DNA of 5,690 nucleotides from an uncultured Pseudomonadota bacterium (GTDB taxonomy: Bacteria; Pseudomonadota; Gammaproteobacteria; Burkholderiales; SCOH01). The first letter of the stretch is position 1; the number at the start of each line of letters is the position of its first letter. The position numbers and the translations under genes were made by a program. The notes beneath the pieces are model-generated. The model saw only the letters and a program-made list of their open reading frames with translations. It ran no database searches and was not told where the DNA came from. Shown one piece after another: positions 1 through 5,129 of the stretch. The stretch covers positions 1 to 5,690 of the forward strand of contig CALMFQ010000162.1 of the NCBI GenBank assembly GCA_937863215.1, in the 5' to 3' direction.

Positions 1-457
1 CGCCGAACTGCTGGCCCTGCAGATACGGCGATTTTTCCAGCCAGCGCGACAGGTAATCGAAACGCTTGCCAAGATTCTCGCGCACCACCGCTTTCCATTC
101 GGCTGGCGCCGCCGGGTTGAACAGCGGCGAAAACCCCTTGTGGATTTCGCTGGTGATGAAATTCAGCGTCTCCTGCAGATGTACCCGCGCCAGCGTACCG
201 TTGGTCGGCGCCAGATTGCTCGCCGGAGCCAGATCGGCAACGTACTGCAGAATCGCCGGGCCTTCTGTCAGCACTTCACCGCTATCCAGCTGCAACGCCG
301 GCACGTAACCCTTGGGGTTAATTGCCAGATAGTCGTCGCCGCTGGCGGTGGTCCTGGTTTTCAGATCGACTTTTACCAGCTCGACCGCAATACCGGCTTC
401 GTGCAGCGCGATCAGCGGCGACAGGGAACAGGTGCCGGGGGAATAATAAAGTTTCAT
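1..457 (-). CDS. gstA: Glutathione S-transferase, beta class (partial, C-terminus outside window)
   Basis: The gene encodes a cytosolic enzyme that conjugates glutathione to electrophiles; beta-class members also act as thiol transferases. The visible 152 residues start MKLYYSPGTCSLSP. They carry the beta-class hallmarks: Cys10 in the PGTCSLSP motif, a cis-Pro loop (GYVPAL, Pro53), the glutathione-binding TEGPAI segment (Glu65-Gly66) and His106 in the first part of the all-alpha C-terminal domain. Cys10 and His106 are the known active-site pair of this class. Family members are about 200 residues, so roughly 50 C-terminal residues lie beyond base 1. The ATG at 457-455 is preceded by GGAGAA with 7 bases of spacing, which settles the start. 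It is divergent from the LysR gene at 627, which is its likely regulator. I see no disruption. The exact substrate cannot be told from the sequence. Confidence 0.95.
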   Translation of the reverse strand, partial: MKLYYSPGTCSLSPLIALHEAGIAVELVKVDLKTRTTASGDDYLAINPKGYVPALQLDSGEVLTEGPAILQYVADLAPASNLAPTNGTLARVHLQETLNFITSEIHKGFSPLFNPAAPAEWKAVVRENLGKRFDYLSRWLEKSPYLQGQQFG

Positions 458-548
458 GCTTGTGTTCTCCAGTAACAGTCAGTAGCGAAATACAGCACAA
501 CAGCGAATGATATCCAGCATAATTAGGCCGGATAAAAAGATAAACACC

Positions 549-584
549 ACTATATTTGATAGTTTGTGCAAATAAACTGCACAA
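549..584. promoter_or_regulatory. Two abutting palindromes between gst and lysR, candidate LysR-type operator
   Basis: The 169-base divergent spacer (458-626) is clearly AT-richer than the genes. It contains two perfect inverted repeats that touch each other. The first is ACTAT (549-553) / ATAGT (559-563), with a 5-base centre. The second is TTGTGCA (564-570) / TGCACAA (578-584), with a 7-base centre. LysR-family regulators typically bind dyads of this size in the spacer shared with a divergent target gene, so these are the best candidates for the operator. The textbook T-N11-A spacing is not centred on either dyad, so the assignment is an inference. A TATATT at 551-556 could be the -10 of lysR, which would put the second palindrome at its transcription start (autoregulation). 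Confidence 0.5.
556..584 (-). promoter_or_regulatory. Candidate gst promoter overlapping the palindromes
   Basis: On the minus strand, TTGTGC (584-579) and TATCAA (561-556) are separated by 17 bases and could be weak -35 and -10 boxes. The -35 would be the right arm of the larger palindrome, which fits control by a LysR-type protein. The match to consensus is poor (3/6 and 4/6), and a second -10-like TATAGT (554-549) lies just beyond. The location is therefore tentative. Confidence 0.25.
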
Positions 585-626
585 TGGAATTGGCGCTGCC
601 AGCCGCATACAGCCACGGAGCCGGTA

Positions 627-1526
627 ATGGACAAACTCGAAGCGATGCGCGTTTTCTGCAAAGTAGTCGAGCACGGCAGTTTTGCCGCCGCAGCCGCCAA
701 GCTCGACCAGTCGACTTCTGCCGTATCGCGCTGGGTGGCGCAACTGGAAAGCCATCTGCAGGCGCGGCTGCTGAACCGCACCACGCGCCGCATCAGCCTG
801 ACCGAAAGCGGCCGCGCCTATTTCGAGCGCGCCACGCAATTGCTGCAGGAGCTGGACGAGGTCGAAGCGGCAGTCAGCGAACAGGCGGTGCAGGCCAAAG
901 GCACACTCAAGATCACCACCTCCGCCGGGCTGGCGATGAGCCATCTGGCACCGGCCATGGCCGAATTCCGCAAGCAGCACCCGGAGCTGCAGTTCAGCGT
1001 TTCGGTCAGCGGCCGTGTGGTCGATCTGGTCGAAGAAGGCTTCGACCTGGCGCTGCGCATCGGCGCCAGCGGCCCGCCCAACAACGTCGCGCGCAGCATC
1101 GGCCATACCACCATGCTCTACGTCGCCAGCCCCGATTACCTGGCCGGCGCGCCGCCGCTGCGCACGCCGGAGGATTTGCGCAACCACCCCTGCGTCACTT
1201 ACGAACACGACTCCGACCAGCACACCTGGCGCTTTTTCGCCGCCGACGGCACCCGGCACGAAATCCGCATCGGCGGCGGCCCGCATGCCGATAACGGCGA
1301 TCTGGTGATTGAGATGGCGGCGCATGGCCTCGGCATCGCCACCGGCCCCTGCTTCATCGTCCGCCCCTACCTGCTGTCCGGCCGCCTGCAGCGCGTGCTG
1401 CCGGATTACACCACCGACGTGCTCAACATCCATGCGGTCTATCCGACACGCAAACACCTGTCGGCCAAGGTGCGGATATTCGTCAATTTTTTCGAGGAAT
1501 GGCTGGCGCGCGAGGGGCTGGGCTGA
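627..1526 (+). CDS. LysR-family transcriptional regulator, CrgA-like
   Basis: This is a 299-residue DNA-binding regulator of normal LysR length. Residues 1-60 form the winged helix-turn-helix: the GSFAAAAAKL helix, the recognition helix STSAVSRWVAQLE, and the wing ending LLNRTTRRISLTESG. A linker helix follows (about 62-90), then the periplasmic-binding-protein-like effector domain from GTLKITTSAG to the end. That domain contains GRVVDLVEEGFDLALRIG, typical of the CrgA-like subgroup (proteins such as neisserial CrgA, many of which regulate divergent oxidoreductase or transferase genes). The ATG at 627 has GGAG at 617-620, six bases upstream. It is transcribed away from the glutathione S-transferase gene, so that gene is the most likely target. 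The inducer cannot be read from the sequence. The gene looks intact. Confidence 0.95.
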   Translation: MDKLEAMRVFCKVVEHGSFAAAAAKLDQSTSAVSRWVAQLESHLQARLLNRTTRRISLTESGRAYFERATQLLQELDEVEAAVSEQAVQAKGTLKITTSAGLAMSHLAPAMAEFRKQHPELQFSVSVSGRVVDLVEEGFDLALRIGASGPPNNVARSIGHTTMLYVASPDYLAGAPPLRTPEDLRNHPCVTYEHDSDQHTWRFFAADGTRHEIRIGGGPHADNGDLVIEMAAHGLGIATGPCFIVRPYLLSGRLQRVLPDYTTDVLNIHAVYPTRKHLSAKVRIFVNFFEEWLAREGLG

Positions 1527-1534
1527 GAGGCTTG

Positions 1535-1707
1535 TTCACGATCTGCCGCGCGAGGGCGTCAGCGGGGCAAAGAGCAGCGCAAAAACCGGAGGTTACCGGA
1601 GTAAATGAGGGTTGCCGCAAGTTATTGCCGAGCATGGAACCGGGCATGCCTTGTGCGGTTTGGGCTGCACATCAACCCCGATCAGGGTTGTGCAGCAAGA
1701 TCGTGAA
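1535..1707. repeat. 173-bp element bounded by perfect 10-bp inverted repeats (MITE-like)
   Basis: TTCACGATCT at 1535-1544 is exactly mirrored by AGATCGTGAA at 1698-1707. The left end lies nine bases after the lysR stop. Between the ends are a tandem ACCGGAG pair (1585-1601), an 8-bp palindrome GGCATGCC (1643-1650) and a strong imperfect hairpin (1664-1696). No transposase or convincing protein is encoded inside. Size, terminal inverted repeats and intergenic position fit a miniature inverted-repeat element or an intergenic repeat of the kind common in Neisseriales. No target-site duplication is evident, so mobility is not shown. With the following 160 bases, this accounts for the gene-free stretch 1527-1868. 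Confidence 0.5.
1664..1696 (+). other. Strong imperfect hairpin downstream of lysR
   Basis: GCTGCACA (1664-1671) pairs with TGTGCAGC (1689-1696), and ACCC (1675-1678) pairs with GGGT (1685-1688). This gives a 12-bp stem with a 3-base bulge (1672-1674) and a 6-base loop. It is the strongest RNA-hairpin candidate between lysR and the next gene and sits just inside the right end of the inverted-repeat element. It lacks a following T tract, so a role as an intrinsic terminator is doubtful. It might act as a processing or stability structure, or it may simply be part of the element. Confidence 0.45.
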
Positions 1708-1765
1708 GCGCCGCTGAAAACTCCAGCTCCCCAGCTTGCCGCACACGCCTCCACCCGACGGCGAA

Positions 1766-1792
1766 TTGACAGCCGGGCCGGCGCCATACCAT
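1766..1792 (+). promoter_or_regulatory. Candidate sigma-70 promoter of the ferric reductase gene
   Basis: A perfect -35 hexamer TTGACA (1766-1771) is followed 15 bases later by TACCAT (1787-1792), a 4/6 match to the -10 consensus. The spacing is shorter than the optimum of 17. Transcription would begin near 1799, downstream of the upstream ATG at 1791. This supports translation starting further on, at 1869 or 1878, and a leader of about 70 bases. No Fur-box-like sequence is evident here. Confidence 0.4.
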
Positions 1793-1797
1793 GCTTG

Positions 1798-1851
1798 AGC
1801 CGGCATGCAGCCAACCGTTGCATCGACCACGTGCGGCTGCAGCCGGCATGC
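1798..1851. repeat. 11-bp direct repeat with inverted repeat in the reductase leader
   Basis: AGCCGGCATGC occurs at 1798-1808 and again at 1841-1851. Between them, TGCAGCC (1806-1812) is complementary to GGCTGCA (1835-1841), so the RNA leader could fold into a 7-bp stem with a 22-base loop. This could be a protein-binding site or a structured leader, but the units are short and GC-rich, so chance cannot be excluded. Confidence 0.35.
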
Positions 1852-1868
1852 CGCGCCGCCAATCGGGA

Positions 1869-3224
1869 ATGAGCATCGTGAAAACCATCAAATATTGTCT
1901 GTGGGGCCTGTTGCTGTCGTTGAGCGGCTTGTGGCTGCTGGCGGATACGCTGCTGCCGCAGCCATTCACCTATTTCGCCTTGCGTGCGCAGCTGATGCAG
2001 TACACCGGAGTACTGGCGATCGGCGCGATGAGCGCGGCGATACTGCTGGCAGCGCGGCCACAATGGCTGGAGCCGCATCTGCACGGGCTGGACAAGATGT
2101 ACCGGCTGCATAAATGGCTGGGCATCGGCGCGCTGGTGGTATCGGTAGTGCACTGGTGGTGGGCGCAGGGCACCAAATGGATGGTCGGCTGGGGCTGGTT
2201 GACACGGCCGCTGCGCCGCCGCGCCGGCCCCGGCGGGCCACCGCAGGATGTGCTGGAAGCCTGGCTGCGCGGGCAACGCGGACTGGCGGAATCGCTCGGC
2301 GAATGGGCGTTCTACGCGGCGGCAGCGCTGATCGCACTGGCGCTGATCAAGCGCTTTCCCTATCACCTGTTCGTCAAGACCCACAAATTGCTGGCAGTGA
2401 CCTACCTGCTGCTGGCCTATCACAGCCTGGTACTGTTCAAGTTCGGCTACTGGTCCCAGCCGGTCGGCTGGGCCATGGCACTGCTACTGTTCGCCGGCAG
2501 TGCGGCCGCGCTACTGGTATTGGCCGGACGTGTCGGCGCCGGACGCAAGGTTCGGGGCGTGGTCGAATCGCTGTGCCAATACCCGGAGCTGCAGGTGCTG
2601 GAAACCGCCATCCAGCTGCAACCCGGCTGGCGCGGCCACAAGGCCGGGCAGTTTGCCTTTGTCACCTCGCACCGGGACGAAGGCGCCCACCCGTATACCA
2701 TTGCCTCGGCCTGGAATCCGGCCACGCGGCGCATCGTATTCATCACCAAGGCACTCGGCGACCACACCAGCCAATTACCCAAACTGCTGCAAACCGGCAC
2801 TCCGGTAACAGTGGAAGGGCCCTACGGCTGTTTCGATTTCGACGACCGGAAACCGCGCCAGATCTGGATTGGCGCCGGCATCGGCATCACCCCGTTCATC
2901 TCGCGCATGCAGCAGCTGGCGCAGGCCGGCGGTGCGGCGGCCGGGCAAATCGACCTGTTTCACCCTACAGCGGAATTTTCCCAGACGGCGATAGACAAGC
3001 TGAGCGCCGACGCCCGCGCCGCCAATGTACGGCTGCATATACTGGTCAGCGGCAAGGACGGACGGCTGGATGGCGCGCAGATTCGCACTGCGGTTCCCGA
3101 CTGGCAGGCGGCCAGCGTCTGGTTCTGCGGCCCACCGGCATTCGGCCGGGCACTAAGCCGGGATTTGGTCGCCCACGGGCTGGCAGAGCGGCACTTTCAT
3201 CAGGAACTGTTCCAGATGCGCTGA
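1869..3224 (+). CDS. Ferric reductase-like transmembrane flavocytochrome (FAD/NAD-binding)
   Basis: This is a predicted inner-membrane electron-transfer protein of the ferric reductase/NADPH oxidase superfamily. It would move electrons from NAD(P)H through FAD and two haems across the membrane. From the start used here it has 451 residues, with about six hydrophobic helices between residues 10 and 220. Two histidine pairs, His81/His95 and His172/His185, have the spacing of the bis-haem ligands of this family. The soluble half has the FAD motif HPYTIAS (274-280), VEGPYG (315-320), the nucleotide-binding IGAGIGITP (334-342) and CGPPAFG (420-426). It ends in the family-typical FHQELFQMR. The start is uncertain. 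The reading frame is open back to an ATG at 1791, but those residues are not membrane-like and lie upstream of the likely transcript start. A GTG at 1878, nine bases after GGGA, gives a natural VKTIKY start and is a strong alternative to the ATG at 1869. The true acceptor (iron, oxygen or other) is unknown. Confidence 0.9.
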   Translation: MSIVKTIKYCLWGLLLSLSGLWLLADTLLPQPFTYFALRAQLMQYTGVLAIGAMSAAILLAARPQWLEPHLHGLDKMYRLHKWLGIGALVVSVVHWWWAQGTKWMVGWGWLTRPLRRRAGPGGPPQDVLEAWLRGQRGLAESLGEWAFYAAAALIALALIKRFPYHLFVKTHKLLAVTYLLLAYHSLVLFKFGYWSQPVGWAMALLLFAGSAAALLVLAGRVGAGRKVRGVVESLCQYPELQVLETAIQLQPGWRGHKAGQFAFVTSHRDEGAHPYTIASAWNPATRRIVFITKALGDHTSQLPKLLQTGTPVTVEGPYGCFDFDDRKPRQIWIGAGIGITPFISRMQQLAQAGGAAAGQIDLFHPTAEFSQTAIDKLSADARAANVRLHILVSGKDGRLDGAQIRTAVPDWQAASVWFCGPPAFGRALSRDLVAHGLAERHFHQELFQMR

Positions 3225-3260
3225 TTGGTGCAGCGAGCGGAACGACACGCAAGCCAATCA
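3222..3260. terminator. Inverted repeat spanning both convergent stop codons
   Basis: TGATTGG (3222-3228) and CCAATCA (3254-3260) are perfect complements separated by 25 bases. Each arm contains the stop codon of one of the two convergent genes: TGA of the reductase, and TGA of the AraC gene on the other strand. The position suits a two-way transcription barrier, but the stem is only 7 bp, the loop is long and there is no T tract, so the evidence is weak. Confidence 0.25.
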
Positions 3261-4211
3261 CAACGGCTTTACCGGCAGGCATAGCTGGCATTCGAACACG
3301 CCGGTTTCCGGATCGTGGCAGGCGTCGGCCGGGTAATATTCGAACAGCGGCCGGCCATCCGGCTGCATACCGCTGGCCGGCAGCCATTCACGCAGCAGTT
3401 CGCGCCAGGCGACGCCAATGGCCGGAGCGTCGCCGCGGAACCGGGCAACGGCGTAGCGGCCGCCAGGCAGATTGGCGCTGCCGATCGGATTGTGCGCGAC
3501 GAAGTCGTCCGGCACCGCCACGCAGGCATCGTAACGGCAACGCTCTGCCGGGGTGACGTCCGGGTCGTCGTGGCCGACGCCGTAACAAGCGGCATTATCC
3601 AGCCCCTGCGCGGCGCGCCACGGGAGGAATTTCTGTTGCCACAGCAGGCCGATGCCGGGGCCGTAAGGGCCGATATGGCGCATGTAGGCGACGCGGGTGG
3701 GCGGCAGGTTGACGATCTCGATTTCCATGCTGAACTCCTGAAAAGTGACCGCCCCATGATCTGCCCAGCCGGCATTGTGCGCCTGATCGATCTTGCTCAA
3801 TGGCTGATCGGGATTGCTCTGCATGGCACCGCCGGTGCGCCCCGCCAGACTGTCGGCCCAGCGCTGCGGGGTGGATTTGCGCCACAGCGACGGTGTGACG
3901 CCGAATTGCAGCCTGAATGCGCGGGAAAATGCCTCGCCGGAGCCGAAACCGACTTCCAGCGCGACCTCCAGCACCGACTTGCGCCGCCGGTGCATCAAGT
4001 ACAGCGCAGCTACTTCAAGCCGGCGCCGACGCAGATAATCGCCCAGCGTTTCGCCCATCCAGGCACGGAACAGGCGGTGAAAATGAAACGGCGAAAAATG
4101 TGCGACATCGGCCAGCGCCGCCAGATCGACCGGCTCGGCCAGGTGCCGGTCGATGAAATCCAGCACTTTGTTGAAACGCTGCGTGTATTCGCCAATCGGG
4201 TTGTATTGCAT
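3258..4211 (-). CDS. AraC-family transcriptional regulator with GyrI-like effector-binding domain
   Basis: A 317-residue two-domain regulator in the style of Rob. Residues about 10-110 form the AraC double helix-turn-helix. The first motif is LAALADVAHFSPFHFHRLF (30-48). The second includes VLEVALEVGFGSGEAFSRAF (80-99) and ends in the signature FGVTPSLWR (103-111). A linker (113-161) leads to a GyrI-like/effector-binding domain (162-317) beginning MEIEIVNLPPTRVAYMRHIGP. That domain includes Glu291 in the conserved FEYYP stretch near the C-terminus. Such domains bind bulky, often cationic small molecules, so a drug or stress response is likely but unproven. The ATG at 4211 is preceded by GAGGT; a GTG at 4235 is in frame but less well supported. 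It is convergent with the reductase gene and lies 90 bases downstream of the CAP gene on the same strand. An internal ribosome binding site before Met162 is described separately. Confidence 0.92.
   Translation of the reverse strand: MQYNPIGEYTQRFNKVLDFIDRHLAEPVDLAALADVAHFSPFHFHRLFRAWMGETLGDYLRRRRLEVAALYLMHRRRKSVLEVALEVGFGSGEAFSRAFRLQFGVTPSLWRKSTPQRWADSLAGRTGGAMQSNPDQPLSKIDQAHNAGWADHGAVTFQEFSMEIEIVNLPPTRVAYMRHIGPYGPGIGLLWQQKFLPWRAAQGLDNAACYGVGHDDPDVTPAERCRYDACVAVPDDFVAHNPIGSANLPGGRYAVARFRGDAPAIGVAWRELLREWLPASGMQPDGRPLFEYYPADACHDPETGVFECQLCLPVKPL
3726..3739 (-). promoter_or_regulatory. Internal ribosome binding site before Met162 of the AraC/GyrI gene
   Basis: On the minus strand, AGGAG (3739-3735) is followed by six bases and an in-frame ATG (3728-3726). 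This is a near-ideal Shine-Dalgarno arrangement and looks better than the one at the gene's own start. Initiation here would make a separate 156-residue GyrI-like domain (3728 down to 3258), similar in size to stand-alone GyrI proteins. Whether it is used is unknown: the site may be a chance result of the Gln-Glu codons or a relic of a gene fusion. Confidence 0.45.
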
Positions 4212-4234
4212 GGTGGAGACCTCGGCTGCCGACA

Positions 4235-4262
4235 CTTATCCGGCTGGTGCCATTTCGAACAA
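4235..4262 (-). promoter_or_regulatory. Weak candidate promoter of the AraC/GyrI gene
   Basis: On the minus strand, TTGTTC (4262-4257) and GATAAG (4240-4235), spaced 16 bases apart, lie in the 90-base gap after the CAP gene. Matches to consensus are 3/6 and 4/6. A transcript starting near 4228 would exclude the GTG at 4235 as the translation start and agree with the ATG at 4211. Read-through from the CAP gene is an equal possibility. Confidence 0.22.
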
Positions 4263-4274
4263 CGCCGGGACTTT

Positions 4275-4299
4275 GGCTGCGGCAGCCGGCAGCGCCGGC
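4275..4299 (-). other. GC-rich dyads after the CAP gene stop
   Basis: The perfect dyad GGCTGC-G-GCAGCC (4275-4287) overlaps a GCCGGC pair (4285-4290 and 4294-4299) right after the CAP stop codon on the minus strand. These could form small stable RNA hairpins. No T run follows, so an intrinsic terminator is not established. In this GC-rich sequence, short dyads of this kind also arise by chance. Confidence 0.25.
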
Positions 4300-4301
4300 A
4301 A

Positions 4302-4910
4302 TCAATACGGCCGCCGGCCGACGATATTGCCGCCGGGGAGGAAATTGCACGCCAGCGTATAGCCCAGCCGCCCCAGATCAAGCTGCGGGTTGCACATGGC
4401 AATAGCGCAACCGATCTGTACGCTATCGCGCCACGCCAGCTGGGTGTAATGGCCGCATTGCTTGCCCGGCGCGCAGCGATTGGCGGCGTAATCGTAATCG
4501 GCCTGCTCGCGCCACCAGCCGTCGAACGCCTGCTGGAAATAGCGCTGCAACCTGGCCGGGTCGCCGCTATCGCTCAGGCGCATGTCGCTGCGAAACGCAA
4601 TCGCCAGATTTTCGCCGGCGTATTGTCCAACCTTGTTGGGAATGGCGCTACGCTGCGCCGTGCCGCTGTGCTGCATGCGGCAGCCGGCGGCAGTGCGTGC
4701 GGCGAACGCCGCCAGATCGGCATCCCACGCCACCGGCGGCATATCCGCCACGCCCAGGCTGGCGCGCTGGCGGTTGAGCTGTTGCAGGATGGCGTCGATC
4801 AGGTTAGGGGATAATCCGGCGACGGCGCTGTCGGCCCGGACGGCCGGCGCACAGCACATGGCGCCAACCAGCACGGCTGACAGGTATCGGGATCGGCGTT
4901 CGTTGGACAT
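4302..4910 (-). CDS. Secreted CAP-domain (SCP/PR-1-like) protein
   Basis: A 202-residue exported protein of the CAP superfamily (cysteine-rich secretory protein, antigen 5, PR-1). A signal peptide is clear: basic RRSR at 5-8, a hydrophobic core (9-22) and an AVRA-DS cleavage site after residue 26. The mature part holds both CAP signatures, GHYTQLAWRDS (153-163) and LACNFLPGGNIVG (186-198). It also has the cavity residues His81 (RMQHSG), Glu100 (AGENLA), Glu135 and His154. Six cysteines (77, 146, 152, 168, 173, 188) match the positions that form three disulfides in plant PR-1. The product should act in the periplasm or outside the cell; the molecular role of bacterial CAP proteins is mostly unknown. 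The ATG at 4910 is chosen for its signal peptide although no clear Shine-Dalgarno precedes it. The frame stays open upstream to a GTG at 5126, which would bury the signal sequence. No lipobox is present. Confidence 0.88.
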   Translation of the reverse strand: MSNERRSRYLSAVLVGAMCCAPAVRADSAVAGLSPNLIDAILQQLNRQRASLGVADMPPVAWDADLAAFAARTAAGCRMQHSGTAQRSAIPNKVGQYAGENLAIAFRSDMRLSDSGDPARLQRYFQQAFDGWWREQADYDYAANRCAPGKQCGHYTQLAWRDSVQIGCAIAMCNPQLDLGRLGYTLACNFLPGGNIVGRRPY

Positions 4911-4942
4911 GGCGCAAGGCTTGGCACTGGAAACGACCTGAA

Positions 4943-4971
4943 ACCATACGCCAGCCAATGGCCGGCGGCAA
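4943..4971 (-). promoter_or_regulatory. Candidate promoter of the CAP gene
   Basis: On the minus strand, TTGCCG (4971-4966) and TATGGT (4948-4943) are 17 bases apart and each matches 4/6 of the sigma-70 consensus. Transcription would begin near 4936, giving a leader of about 26 bases to the ATG at 4910. This supports the shorter, signal-peptide-bearing protein over the long open frame from 5126. Confidence 0.33.
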
Positions 4972-5048
4972 TCGGCGGGCACAGCCTGCTTGCAACATGC
5001 CGCCACAAGCCGCTCCCAGAGCGGTCTGCAGACTGGCCTGCGCAGCAA

Positions 5049-5123
5049 TGCCCATGCGCCCTGCAGGGCAGGCGCCGCAATGCCACGCAGCAAGCCTTCA
5101 AACGCCTTGCCCACGCGCCCTGC
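5049..5123. repeat. Short direct repeats and a 12-bp palindrome between DUF445 and CAP genes
   Basis: TGCCCATGCGCCCTGC (5049-5064) recurs as TGCCCACGCGCCCTGC (5108-5123), a 15/16 match 59 bases on. GCAATGCC occurs at 5045-5052 and 5077-5084. GCCCTGCAGGGC (5058-5069) is a perfect 12-bp palindrome overlapping the first copy. The region lies in the 219-base gap (4911-5129) after the DUF445 stop. It may hold an RNA structure ending that transcript or be a decayed repeat; no gene is recognised in it. Confidence 0.4.
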
Positions 5124-5129
5124 CACGAT

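Noticed and set aside
318..1457. 379-residue open frame on the minus strand across gst and lysR
   Set aside because: It is antisense to a clear LysR gene and overlaps gst in another frame; its protein is low-complexity and has no recognisable domain, as expected of GC-rich shadow frames.
1605..1706. 33-codon open frame with GGAGG/GGAG upstream inside the inverted-repeat element
   Set aside because: Spacing of the GGAGG (12 bases) and GGAG (3 bases) is poor, the product has no recognisable feature, and the stop falls within the right terminal repeat; probably chance.
1708..1868. Fur-type iron-responsive operator before the ferric reductase-like gene
   Set aside because: I looked for an AT-rich GATAAT-like dyad and found none; the region is GC-rich.
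2114..3556. 480-residue plus-strand open frame overlapping the reductase
   Set aside because: It is out of frame with the reductase, which has all family motifs; the translation is rich in Arg, Gly and Ala and has no domain.
3315..4814. 499-residue plus-strand open frame opposite AraC/GyrI and CAP
   Set aside because: It lies opposite two well-supported minus-strand genes and its length reflects high GC and few stop codons, not coding evidence.
4853..4856. Possible lipoprotein cleavage site at Cys19/Cys20 of the CAP protein
   Set aside because: The residue before Cys19 is Met and before Cys20 is Cys, neither fitting a lipobox, while a good signal peptidase I site follows at residue 26.
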